From Coriaria nepalensis (lineage: Eukaryota; Streptophyta; Magnoliopsida; Cucurbitales; Coriariaceae), in NCBI GenBank assembly GCA_027186245.1, contig CP114488.1:10273501-10337500 (forward strand): a stretch of DNA of 64,000 bases, read 5' to 3'. The stretch's first letter is position 1. Each line of letters begins with the position of its first letter. Positions 1 to 11,879 of the stretch are shown piece after piece. A program made the position numbers and the translations under genes. The notes beneath the pieces are model-generated. The model saw only the letters and a program-made list of their open reading frames with translations, was not told the DNA's origin and made no database searches.

Positions 1-585
1 TAATGACCATGGTCCGCCTCACCAAAAACATGCCAACAAAACTTGCTGCTGCTGCTTCAGTTAGCGGTGGTTTGAATCAGGAAGGCTACAAAATAGTTAA
101 AGGCCATAAGTCATCTCCGGCTTCAGCACCGCCCATATCTACAGCTGATATCATGACTATGATCAAACGCATGGTGGAGCTGGAACAGAGGATGAATATT
201 CTCTCCCAAACTCCGGCAGCTATGCCTCAGGAGAAAGAGATGTTGTTGAATGCTACTCTAACCAGAGTGGATGCCCTGGAACGAGCATTATCAGAAACCC
301 AGAAGGTAATAGAACGAACTGTAGAAGCTAGAAAGTCATATGGGGTCCGGTTAATGGGACAATTATTTTTGCAGGCATTGGAGGACTCTCTTGCTCGGCA
401 GGAGGAGGTCCTGGCGTATATAGAGAGGAAGAAGAATAAGAAAAAGAACAATAAAATGGTAAGAAACTATATGATATTCTATTTACTTCTTTCTGGCCAC
501 ATTCTGAGTGTGCAAGTCTTATTGTGGATCCATTGAAAGTGTTTCCTCCCTCTTGGTCTGGTTGCAGAATCCATTCAATTGGTGA
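1..585 (+). CDS. SEC14-like phosphatidylinositol transfer protein (SFH type), 3' end only
   Basis: This is the C-terminal part of a SEC14-nodulin (SFH) protein; the family transfers phosphatidylinositol and supports phosphoinositide signalling in polarised growth. Visible coding exons are 1-305, 375-458 and 568-585. The frame is open from the window edge, so the 5' part, including the CRAL-TRIO lipid-binding domain, lies outside. The visible protein has the family's C-terminal coiled coil (VDALERAL, then ALEDSLARQEEVLAYIERK), a Lys-rich stretch, and a last exon coding NPFNW before TGA. Aromatic C-termini of this sort are usual for SFH proteins. The two exon junctions match those of the complete paralog at 1247-5154 on the opposite strand. 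The ATG at position 3 is internal to an exon and is not the real start. The family call is secure; the exact subgroup is not. Confidence 0.88.
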
Positions 586-1246
586 CCAAGGGATCATGCT
601 CGAAAAGGAAAGAGATGGAATTGCACTTTTGTGTATGTTTGCGTTGTAGTGCAAACCAGACCAACATCAGTGATGTACTTACTCTATCTCGATCGTATAT
701 GTAATTACCGTACACTGGGATTAAGCATGGCTCATGTGTTTATGATTTAAGCTTAGAAGATGAGACTGGTCCATAAGCTTTCCAGTTTTGGCCAACATCA
801 AAAAGCTAATAGGCTTTCTAGTGGAAGATGACAGTGACGTAGACAAGAATTTAAGCGATTTTTGTTATCTTCTGTCTATCCTCCCAAAGTACAACTTATG
901 CGTATGTAATTTTACTAAGCTCCACAAAATTAGGTCAAAAAATTAACTTAATTAAGGCCCATCAATGCTTACTTAAACTTCAATTACTCAAATTCCAATT
1001 CAATATCTATGAACATTTCTCAATATATCGTTTTCATTAAAAAAAAATTAAAATTAAAAAATAAACAAAAACAAAAAAAGTGTCTGTAATTTGAGAGAGA
1101 GAGAGAGCTCTGACAAAGAAGTTACGTAGCCATGCATGTAGAGAGAGAGTCACAATTCTTGAAATTCTATTATCTGGACCATGATACAGTATAATTAACC
1201 ACTTCGTGAATCCTCCGCTCTAACCTCAAACTACCGGAAACCATAT
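586..1246. other. Intergenic gap between two convergent SFH genes
   Basis: About 660 bases lie between the two stop codons. They must hold both 3' UTRs. I see A-rich runs near 1039-1078 and a short GA repeat near 1095-1107, with no coding signal. Confidence 0.7.
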
Positions 1247-4200
1247 CTACCAGCAAAATTTCTTCTTCTGAGTGAAGAAAAAAAAAAGGCAAGAAAAATT
1301 TGTCAGTATACACCTAAATACGTATAACTAGGCTCACATAAGGGAACTTTTCCATCAATATACCTGCAACTTTGCTTCTTCTTGACGATCTATATAGGCT
1401 AGTAGTTCTTCTTGCCTCATCAAAGCTTCATGCAAAGCCTGGCAACAAATACAAAATTAATGTGGATTTTGACAGTAAAGTAAGGATATATATATATATA
1501 AGGTAAGCATTTACGATCACTTTAAAATGACAATAATATAAAGGTGCCACTTCAAACCTTTTTTGTAGCGATCAACTCTGCTTCTAATGCATCAACTCGA
1601 CAAACAGCAGCATTTAGCAGTTCCTCTTTCTCATATGGCATCTCAGATGGCTTTGATTTGAGCATATCAACCTTCTCCTCAAGCTCACCCAGTCTTGTCA
1701 GAACAGAGGAGAAGAGCTGTGTGTCTGAATAGACATGCGTCTGTGAAGTGGGAAGAGGCTCCTCCTTGGTCTTTGTGTGAGTTAGCTTAGGTATACTTTG
1801 ATCATGATCAGGAATTTTCCCAGTTACACGGCAAGCCATTGAGTGGAAGATAGCAACAAGCGTTGTGAAGAAGGCAATAAGTGCAATCATAACTCGAGCG
1901 GTAAGCCCTTCAGGTGATTTCTGGGGGTTAGGTAGTGGAATATCTTCTGCATGGCAATATATAATTTGCAATTACGATGAGATTCAAGAAAACAAACAAG
2001 GTATATTACTTATATAATCTAAGAGCCCATTTGGGAGTGCTTAAAAAAATATGCATATAAGTGATAAGCGACTTATAAGTAAAAATATGCTTTAAAATGC
2101 TTATAAATAAAAATCAATCAAAGTGCTTAAAATGTGCTCATTTTGATAAGCATCAAACTGATGCTTATGCAAATAAGCAGAAAAAGTGCTTAATTTTTAA
2201 AAAATAAGCATTAAACACTTATTTTACCGAACAGTGAGAACTGCTTATTTTTAAAAAATCAGCAGGTTTGACTGCTAATAAGCACTCCCAGACAGGCTCT
2301 AAATTGAATCAATAACATGGCAACTAGATATTTCATGTAAATGAGCTTTATAAATGGCTAACCTTTAGAATCAATATGCTGTTGAGGGGATACTGGTTGC
2401 TTCCAAATAGCATCAACAGCTTTGTCAACCATGGGAACATATTCATCGTACCCTGAGAAGGTACCAGCATAACTTCCCTTCCCAGCCATCCTAGCCTGAA
2501 ATCAATAGAAGAAAATCTCAATGATTTCAGTGATCAGGTAGAATTCGTAAGAGTACATGGAGACCGTTGTTGAGAACATATTATAATCCATCTTATAAGT
2601 CAAGGAGTCACCCGATAAGGAGTAAATTGATGATATGATTTGCAACTATAAGATTTTCTCAGAAGTTCTCAATGTACACTTGTCTCACCCCCAATTGTAT
2701 CAATTGAAGATTACAAGGTTACAGATACATACTTCTTCACGCACAGGAGTCAACCGAAGGTGTGAATAATTGATCGTGGCTTTTGGGGAAGTAATATCCT
2801 CAGCTTCAGATCCTGACTCAGCAGTGGATGTGTCACTTCCTTTCACCTAATGTAAGATGGTCATCAAAGAGAACAGGAGAGTAAGATTGTATGAGAGCAA
2901 GAAAAATGAAAATTAAAGGGGAAATTTTTACCATGGGGTATTGTGGCTTCACATATGCAACAACTTTCCCCTCGCTGTTTAGAACCTTAACAACCTGCCT
3001 GGCACGTCTTGCCTCACCATTGAGAACCATCTACCAAATGAAAAAGTGCATATTTAAATATTTGTCTCTCAATCACAAATATTAGCAACAAAAGATACCC
3101 AAAGCAAGCAAGCAACCTTCAATATATCATGCTTTTTCCATGGCCCTTTGTCTGAGAGAAGACAACCTCCCTCATCTGCACATGTACAGCTTCCACCAAG
3201 AAAATCTGGCAACTCACTACATAAGTTTCATTAAAATTTCATCAGTTTTGAACAGGTCTGTAGAATAAAATCATCTTTGATGAATAAGAGTTTGTTAGAA
3301 AGATAAAAAGCAGAAGCTGGCATAATAGAGACAAACTTATAACATTCACCTGGCATCAATGATTTCAAGCAATTGTTTGTGGTGCTTGTTTCCCAGGACC
3401 TGCTCCATTCAACTTAGATTAGCATAAGTATAGCACAACATCTCAAAGCGAAACAACAATATATGTATTATACATTGTCGATATAGGAAAAATACAAACA
3501 ATTTGCATACATGGATCTTGGAAGTTGTTCTGGGGTCGAGGAAACTTTTTACAGTGTTCCACAGTATCCGGAATCCTGGACCCGCATTGATGATATACAT
3601 TTGGTGGAGAGTCTGTGTCAGTAGGAGAATGTTATATATACACAAACATATACATACATTTACAAACATATACATACATTTACAAACATATACAAACAAA
3701 TGCTTAGAAATATCAACTCAATATATCCACCCCCTATAGTAGCAGTATAATTGAGTGCTAAATCAACCATTCTAAGTCGAGATTGTTCACCTCTGGGTAA
3801 TTATCACCATCAACCTTCTGAAGCCTCACGATCAGCTCCCGAGCAGATTTTGTAAAGTTTTTAATGCCCTGAAAATGAAGGCAGTTTGGAAGAAAATTGA
3901 AGTTATCAACCTAAAGTTCATGTAATATCTATAAATACCAAGAGTCAGAGGTAACAGCTAACATACCACACCATGGACATCTAAAATTGTAATGCTCGAG
4001 TCTATATGCCTCTTTGCAGCAATAGTACAAGCTGGATACTTTATTTTAAAGCTTTTCTCAAACTCCTGAACATGGTACTTTATATACCGATCCAGAGTTG
4101 TAACTTGCATTAGTTTGTTTGGATCAACTTTTCCCAATCTTTCAATGTAAACAGGTCTTCCTTCCTTGTCCACACCATGATAGCCATGGGGGTAATACTT

Positions 4201-5154
4201 CAAAACTTCGTTCTTTTCTTTGAACTCAAAATCCTGAAGAATTTTCACACTGTAAACAACATAAACTCTAAATTACCTAAATCAATGATATATCTGACAA
4301 GGAACATGGAAATGGATTCTATAGTTACCTCATCAATAGTATCAACACCAAACTCCTTTCTCCACTGAAGCATATCAGCCCACATACTCTTTGCTCTCTC
4401 AATATCAAACTTTCTTGCTTTTAAGAACCTGTAAGTGAAGTAATTTCTAAAATTGTCACCATACAGCATACTTAAACAAACGGGAAATCTGAGGATTATC
4501 AGAGTTTTATAATGAAAATAAATATGAAGACGAAGGTGTCGTAACCAGTCAATAAGAGTTATGCAGGGTGTAACAATTATATACACACAAAATCAATTCA
4601 GCGAGAAGAAGACTGTATAATACAAATCTAATAATATCAGAAGAAGAAAATGAAGAGCACCTCAGCATTATATGGTAATCATCAAATTTCTCTGGCAGCA
4701 GTTCATCCCTAACCAAGGCCTGTCGAAACAAATCGACAGCTTGCAGCTCCTCAACATCCCGGACATCTTCAATGGAGACAGAGCTGACCCGACCATCAGT
4801 TTTTCTTCTACTGCTCTTTTTCTTGAGCGAATGCCTAAATTTGGTGGACGCATTTATCGCCTTCTTTTTTAGAGATCCAATTCTCGTCCTTCTTTCATCC
4901 TCGGAATTCTCAAAGTCAGATTTTCTTTCTCTTCTCTCGTCACTACCAGAGAATCCTTCAAAACCTTGCTCACAGCGACGTTCCACAGAAGCAAAATTAT
5001 TATTAGGGTAAAAGTAACAAACTAGCGATACGACATTCCAACATATCACCACTTCCTACCTCTGGATTGCAGGAAAAAACGAAAAAGAAAGAGAAATTGA
5101 AGCAATTTAGAGAAACTCACAGGGTCTGGCGAAGCGATCGAGTGGGCCGGACAT
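1247..5154 (-). CDS. SEC14-nodulin domain phosphatidylinositol transfer protein, complete (14 exons)
   Basis: The model gives a 621-residue protein. Exons on the minus strand: 5154-5121, 4964-4661, 4428-4329, 4233-3967, 3868-3791, 3612-3511, 3399-3350, 3216-3117, 3030-2932, 2846-2733, 2495-2363, 1946-1558, 1438-1364, 1267-1247. The total is 1,866 nt, exactly in phase, and all junctions are GT-AG. The start [12 protein letters not shown] is the canonical SFH start. Domains in order: CRAL-TRIO N region ([13 protein letters not shown], about 113-146), SEC14 lipid-binding fold (about 147-345, with [20 protein letters not shown] and [17 protein letters not shown]), an acidic linker, a hydrophobic stretch in exon 12 ([11 protein letters not shown]), then a coiled coil and the Lys-rich end KKKFCW. 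The family links phosphatidylinositol presentation to phosphoinositide kinases at membranes, for example in root-hair and pollen-tube growth. It converges on the partial paralog at the window's left edge, which suggests a local inverted duplication. The family is certain; the match to the Arabidopsis SFH12/13 branch is my inference. Confidence 0.95.
2023..2299. mobile_element. Tourist-like (PIF/Harbinger) MITE in an SFH intron
   Basis: A 277-bp non-coding element lies in intron 11 of the minus-strand SFH gene. Its ends are inverted repeats: the left end begins gagcccatttgggagtgc and the right end, read on the minus strand, begins gagcctgtctgggagtgc. They agree at about 18 of the first 21 positions. 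A TAA trinucleotide flanks both sides (2020-2022 and 2300-2302), the target-site duplication typical of PIF/Harbinger elements. The interior is AT-rich with many taagc/gctta words. No transposase is present, so it is non-autonomous. Confidence 0.82.
3641..3696. repeat. 20-bp minisatellite in an SFH intron
   Basis: Nearly three head-to-tail copies of a 20-base unit that begins acaaacatatacatac lie inside the intron between exons 5 and 6 of the SFH gene. It is a simple expansion that could vary between alleles. Confidence 0.8.
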
Positions 5155-6464
5155 GTTGAGGTGCTGAACAAAAGAGTGCGAGATCGACCTAGTAGAAAAA
5201 CCTTTAACTCCAAGCTCGGAAATCAGAAAAAGAAAAACCCTAAAGATAATGTAGGATACGATCTCGTAACGTATAGAGAGAGATCGAAGGGCAAAATCCG
5301 TAGAGGAGAAGGATATCAAAGAAGCAGCAGGTGTAAATGGAAGAGTGGAGAAAGGGAGAAGGATGCGAGTTACGAGCTTTACTATAGACAGGAAGGCGAT
5401 CGGTGATGATGGCGGAGAGAGAGAAGGAGGGAAGGAAAGTGAGCGAAGTTTTTACCAGTTGGGTGGGGGAGGTGAGGAAACACGGGGGTGGTTGAGAGAT
5501 AGGTGAAGGCGACACGTGGCGTGATTGAAGCAAGAATCTGTTCGTACTTCGTTCTAGAAGGGAGCTGTTATTTTTTTTATTTTTTTTATTTTTTTATTTT
5601 AAATAAAATCAAGCAAAAACAAAGGAATGATTTTGTCACTGCCACTTCCGCTTTTTAGCTTTTTTTTTTTTAAGAATTAAATTATTATTATTTTTAATAT
5701 AAAATTAATATATATATATATATATATATTCCATAAATTAATGTTATCATAAAATGACCTGCTAACAAATTTCTGTGTGAAATGTGTATGTAAGGTTTCT
5801 CTGCCAGACAAACAAAAGCATAGAAGTGGGTAATTATTCGAAATTATAAATTTATAATTATTGTTTTTATTTGTAAGCTTAATTGTACTGAAACAAAGTT
5901 TGACAGCTTCACTAATGATGTTTTATAATACAAATTCTGTGTTTTTTCTCTGTAACCGATAAGCCATGTGCACAGGCAAGTACAGACTGTTGCCAAAACA
6001 TGATTATAAGACAAGTTTAGTTTATAATATAAACAATCGATCATGCTTTTGTTTCTCATCTTTTACAAGAAAGAGAGAAGAACAAACCTGAAGACCAAAA
6101 CAAAGCCAAGGTTGTAATGAAACGAACACCGACAGAGAGATGATTAGTAATGAAATAAACATAATTATGTCAAAAGTCAAATAGTGACTAAAGTCAATCA
6201 TAATCCAAACACGCCTAAATTAATGCGTTTTCTTCTTTTATAATATACAATTATTGTAGCAGAGTCAAACCCCCAACCACTTTACTTTGCTTACAGAATT
6301 AACAATGATCTGTTAAGCTCGTTTGACAAAGAACATGAGAATTGAAATAACAGCCCAAGGAATTAACTAACAGCTATGGAAAAGAACTGTGACTGAAAGA
6401 ATGATAATAACACAGGTATATAACCTTAGTTAATACTATTGGTGTTAATAATTGATATAATCTC
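5155..6464. other. SFH promoter and BDP1 3' flank
   Basis: This is the upstream region of the minus-strand SFH gene and the 3' flank of the next gene. It holds T-rich homopolymers (5571-5600, 5660-5671), a TA dinucleotide run (about 5707-5730) and otherwise AT-rich sequence. Reading frames near 5161-5533 on both strands match no family I recognise and overlap the SFH 5' leader. Confidence 0.6.
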
Positions 6465-6550
6465 TTTGATCAACTAATAATCATACTTGTACTCATTCCA
6501 CATCTCGTTTGATCAACTAATAATCATACTTGTACTCATTCCACATCTCG
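6465..6550. repeat. 43-bp perfect tandem duplication across the BDP1 stop codon
   Basis: Positions 6465-6507 and 6508-6550 are identical 43-base units. On the minus strand the upstream copy (6508-6550) supplies the last BDP1 codons and the TAG stop. The second copy therefore lies in the 3' UTR. The perfect identity suggests a recent event or an assembly duplication. Confidence 0.93.
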
Positions 6551-9500
6551 AGCTCGTCGGCACTTTCATTCTTGGAAGGACTATGAAATTCACCAGCATC
6601 TGCTTCTTCCTTATCATTATTACCATCTTCCTCCACATGGCCGGATTTTTCGAATTCAACCTGTGTCGTTTGAAGAGTGAAAGGAATCAAGTATAATCAG
6701 ATAATACGAGATCACATTTAAAAAACAAAAAATAAATTGTCTAATAGCAACTATGTATACATTTGTTTCTCGGTTTGTTGCCTCCTCTACACCCTCACTA
6801 GCATTGTCATTCAGGTCTTCTTCTTCTCCTCCTCCTCCTCCTTCTTCATCAGCCTTCTCTTTTTTGGCCTGAAGCAGCTGCTCAGCAACTGATTTTAAAA
6901 GCGAATAATCTGCAAACATAAACTTGTTAACACTTTGGCCTGGAAAGTTAAAATGGGATCAAAATAACCTTACCTTTGCTACGACTCTCCATAGCTTCTT
7001 TAAGTTGCAGTCTTAGTTGTGGATTCTTGCTAGTAAATTTCGACTTGATTTGTTTATGTGATCGGCCGGGAAAAAGCAGTTGTATCATATATAGATTTGT
7101 CCCGAATTGTTTAACACCCTGAATTATATGGTACAAAGTGTTAAGTAGGGATGTAGCATGTTAACAAGCATCTTTTTAACCTTCCTAATTGAAGGTTGAA
7201 CTATTATTTGCTTTCTTCCAGTACTTCATAAATCTCCCTAAATTTTAGATTACTGGACTAATCCCTTGATTTGCAAAAATAAACGAAGATTTATTTAATT
7301 CCATAAAACAAAGATAAACTCACATAAATAAGCATGTGAGTGAATGAAGATAGTTCCTATATAGTTTACCAAACGAAGATTGTTAATATTTACCTCAATC
7401 AAAAGCTCAGTGTCTTGTTTTGACCATTTTACACGGGGCTCTTTTTTCATGAACGATTGGTAATTGAAGAAAAAAGAGCTTGAATCAATTTTAACATCAT
7501 CAAAACCTTCTTCTTGCTCAGAATCAAGGGTTCTGTCTTCACTGGGACAGGCTTCCTCGCGCGCAACATTTTCAGCTCTGAACATAAGAATAAAAGCAAT
7601 CAGAAAAAGAAAAGGCAAAAAAAAAAAAAAAAAAAATTGTTGAAGAAACTAGGTGTGAATTGCTCTTCGTTTTTATTTTTTATTTAATTTTTCTTTTATT
7701 ATCTCATTTTTTTAAGCCAAATTAATGTTGAACAAAAAAATTGCAAATATTGCAATTCAAGATAATGCATTCAATCAGTTTTTATTATTACAATAAACAT
7801 GAAAAGTTAAGCTAAAAAGGCTCCTGTGTCCTGAATAAGATTTCATGTACCTTTGACTGGGCAATGATGCTTTTGATTTAGCCTCTTTATTCTACATGAG
7901 ATAAATGAGACAAATGTACAATTGTTAGCAAACTGGGTATGGGTACTGAAACTGATGCAATGACAATTAAATTTATAACTAATTTTATGAAAATGCCAAC
8001 ATACGAAGTAGAAAATGAGAATATATACCGCTAGTCGCTCCTTATGTTCATGGAAAATAATCAGATCCTTGAAACGTATCTTTTCAAAGTCAATTTCATC
8101 CTCTGGAGTTTCAAGTAAAGTCTTGTCCACTGTAACCCAAATAGAGAGAGAGGAGTTATAAAAGATCTGTAGAATATATGTGTGCAGGTACACATGAATA
8201 AATGCATACTAGCCTTAAACACCTAAATAAATGGTTACCTAGTCTTTTGTTCCGGCGAGTTGAATGAGAGAATTTTTTTGGGCGTTTTTCGGAAGATTTG
8301 ACGCCTGCTTCGTCATTGGACCCCTTCTGTTTCTGACTAGGTTTTTCGTTTTCAGTTGCACGTTTCCCAGACTTTCTGGAACGTTTTCTCTTCTCAGGCA
8401 TTCTTCCTCCCTCACCTTCATTATCATTATATTCTTCATCATCCATGTAAGAGTTATAGGTTGGCTGATCAGGGGGACCCTGTTCTACATTAGTTTCATC
8501 TTCTGGCTCATCAACAAGTTGACGAGACACTCGCCTTCGCAGCCTCGTTGATTTGCCATGTTCGCTCCCTGAAGCTTTTTCTCTGCCACTCTTACCACTC
8601 TGAGAAACTCAAATAATGAAAGATAACAAGTCATTTTAGAACAGCTAACCAAACATTTAATCAATAGCTAAGAATGAGCAGTGCATGGTATCAGATTACA
8701 ACCTCCCCTGGCAATGGTGGCAGAACCTCTGAATGGATGTCATCCTGGGCAAAAGAACTTTGAGGGCAATCTGTTTCTGCTTGATTTGTTGGTTCTTCAT
8801 TAATGCGTACTTCGGTGTTTGAGTCGACAGGAATTGAATCATCTAACCCAAGTGATGAGTAACTAAGTATGTCATCTGCTTGGAAGGAAAGCTCTAAGTC
8901 TGTTGGAGGTGCAATAGAGATTTCTGGGTGAGTGCTGCTGGTGTTAGTTTTCTCCATTCCAGTTTTTAACCTGGGCTTGGGTATAAACTTTTCAGCTCGT
9001 CTTCCTATCATTAAAATCTAATTGTTTAAAGCTTCGAATTCAAAAAGATGAAACAACAAAGCTAAGTTGGTAGCTGATCTCATCCATACCCAATGCAATG
9101 GTGGACTCAAAGTTAGAAGTATCAAAGACAGGATCTTCATCAGCTTCCTGAAACTAGAACTAATTAACAAAAAAATAGCAATATTCTGACAAGACATACA
9201 ACAATCCTGACCCTCACCTCTGTATCGAACCTTGTGTTATCAATCTGAATGCCCCCAACATAGGAACCTGCAACTTCATTGCATCTTACTTGATCTTCAG
9301 CTGTACGACATTTAGAAAAAGTATGAGCTCATGCAACTCATGTGGCAAAGAATTAACATGACCCACAAGCTAGAAAAATTTCAGCTGCATCTAATATTGC
9401 GGCCGGAATAGAAAGAATCTGACATCGACAACTTATTTCTAGTATGTGCACGAGTGCATCTCTATAAATCTTGCCATGGAGCTGGATACCAGAACTCGTT

Positions 9501-10428
9501 ACCAGCCAAAAAGGAAAAAAGAGCCCATCACAAAGAAAAAAAGACCCTATCAAGATATTTATGACAAAAGAAATTCTGACAGCTCACATGCACCACCGCT
9601 TGTAGGTTGATTAAGCAAATCATCTAGATATTCCAGCCCTGAAAAAATGTCCGCATTCTGAAGAATACACAACTTGTCAAAATGCAGTCAAGAAAAGAGA
9701 GAGAGAGAATCTAAATATTCAACAACATATACACACTTTGGCCCAAAAAAAAAAACATATACACACCTCCACCACTGATTTTCCTGAGGTAGAATGCCAA
9801 TCCCCACTTTCATTAGAGACTGATCCATTTCCACTAAAACCCAGAACCCCAACATCCTGAGCATCAGGGGTAACTGTTTGAGAAGGATTTAATGCTCCCA
9901 AGATTTTTCCATCATCTGAGAACTTAACACTTGAACAGATATCTTCTGTCAATGGTTCCTTGTTCTCTATATAGGTGGAGGTAGCTGAAGATAGACCAAC
10001 TGGGTCAGGCACTCTGTACTCTCTAATGTCAACAGAGTGTTCAGCACCCAAGAATGTATTGGCCTCTTCCGTAGTTCCATTATTCTGAGATTGCTTGTTG
10101 TCAGAAACAATCTCTAATGTGTTCGTCAACGAATTTTCTATGACATCTACAGGTTCAGCAGACTGTTTATCATCCAATACTGTGGAAGATGATACAGTAG
10201 CCTTTTCCTTTCCATTGCTGGGCAACGTTGAAGGAACTGACACAGAAGCTTCTCTTCTAGGACGTGGTTTGGCCTTAGGTTGAAATTTGCGCCTAGCTGC
10301 AAAAAATTTGTGATCCGCTGAGCCACCTTGATTAAAAAAAAAAAAAGGAGAAGGAGAAGTGTACGGTGGCTTTGTAAGCATCACACACCAGGGGCAGGCT
10401 GAGAAACAACATCATCAGAAAGGTCCAT
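6517..10428 (-). CDS. BDP1: Transcription factor TFIIIB component B'' (BDP1-like)
   Basis: BDP1 joins BRF1 and TBP in TFIIIB, which recruits RNA polymerase III to tRNA and 5S genes in the nucleus. The 13-exon model codes for 735 residues: 10428-10389, 10296-9767, 9657-9588, 9300-9218, 9147-9090, 9004-8703, 8599-8239, 8129-8029, 7891-7851, 7577-7394, 7118-6974, 6909-6761, 6660-6517. All junctions are GT-AG and the 2,208-nt total is in phase. The diagnostic part is the extended SANT/Myb domain at about 577-630: KWSKQDTELLIE in exon 10 continues as GVKQFGTNLYMIQLLFPGRSHKQIKSKF in exon 11, written here across their junction with 7 to 20 residues each. Upstream lie the N-terminal FQPKAKPRPRR motif, a long acidic and Ser-rich region, and a basic Lys/Arg segment near 480-510. 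The tail is acidic. The start MDLSDDVV follows a long leader that probably contains a UTR intron. The stop lies in a tandem duplication. Confidence 0.93.
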
Positions 10429-11860
10429 ATATGGACCCTGACTTTGTATCAGACCAGCAGAAAGCTATGCAACACTAATTTGGAGGCTGTGTCTCTAACT
10501 GAGGAGTGAGGACACGGGACCTTAAGTGCTCAACCTACAGCTTAAAGGAGGCTAAAAAAACAAATAGGCAAGAAATCGAGATCAGCAGATTCCAAAGTGT
10601 ATTTTATTTAGACACATCATTGTAGGGAAAAAAATGTGAAAGAAAGAATATGTATTTTATACTAAATCGTCAGAACTAACTATTTTGATAGATAAGTTCT
10701 AATAAAAAAACAAACAAAGAAAAGAGGAAACCATGAGTGAGACTCAGAGTCCTGACACCTATTCATGACACAAAAAGATGACCAGATTTGTTGTGATTGT
10801 ATCCTGCAGAAATGAGACCAAATATAACATTATAGCTTTCCATTTCCACGAAATATACAGTTTGTACAAAATTAACACAAAATCAGTAGCTAAACTAATC
10901 AAAACATTTGTACCAACTTCGTAATAACTATCCCAGGCACTGAATTAGTCGTTTTCTATTCTCAACTATTTCAATTTGCTACACTAACAGTCTCTTCATC
11001 AAATCAAAAGAAAAAAACAAATGGTTCCATCGATTGGAAACACGTCGATTACCTGGTGCTTAGTGAGATTTTTACGTATGGCTCTAGTTCTTAGGACACA
11101 GATCGAGTAGCAGAAATTTCGTATTCTTGACTTCCCTGATAGCAGCTTCCCGCTTATGCGGAATCACACTCAAAAAGTGCAAAGAAAATTGACCAATAAA
11201 GAAACCATTCGATTCTCTTCCATAAACGAAATTTTACAGGAGCAATCCAGAGAAGAGAGAGAAATAGACGAGGAAATAGATATTCGAGAGGAACGATGAA
11301 AGAAACAGAACCGAGTGGTACCTAGATCAGTAGCCGGAAAACAGTGGCTTCCTTTGACAAAGGTTCCCCTGCCGGCGAGTTAGGGTTTAAATTGCGGAAG
11401 CGCGGCGATGAATCACGGTGGAGAAGAATTAGGCGCGCACCTGAGCGTGTCCCTGTGTTCTCGTTTTCAGTTATTTGATTTGGTTGGAGAGAAGAATAGG
11501 GATTGGGGGAGGGGAAGTGTTGCCGCTAATACCGTGGAGGGGTATTTTTGTATATTCACAACAATGACTTCTTTAATTTAAATTAGCACCTTTTTTTTTT
11601 TTTTTCTTTATTAACATGTGTCTCCCTATTGAGAATAATAATATCCTCCCATTTAAGATCTCACGTCACTTAAATTATTGTGTATTAGTATTTACTATTT
11701 AGGGGTAAGCATAAGCTGGTTCTATCGGTTTCGGGCCGGTTCATAATTCGGTCCAATTATCTCGATTCGGTTATTGGACTATCCAATAATTGACTGACTT
11801 ATTATGATAATTGAATTGACTTAACTTGACAGTGGGCTGGGTGGGGTTTTTTTTTTTTTT
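10429..11860. other. BDP1 leader and promoter region
   Basis: This region lies upstream of the BDP1 start on the minus strand. It probably holds an untranslated first exon near 11.30-11.45 kb, because a less AT-rich stretch with a possible donor site sits there and the coding start is about 0.9 kb downstream. Poly(T) runs are at about 11590-11605 and 11849-11867. A stretch rich in cggtt/cggttc words (about 11718-11770) looks repeat-derived, but I could not assign it. Confidence 0.5.
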
Positions 11861-11879
11861 TTTTTTAATGTACATGTAT

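Noticed and set aside
5161..5533. Frames on both strands upstream of the SFH start
   Set aside because: They lie in the SFH leader and promoter, have no family match and a low-complexity composition.
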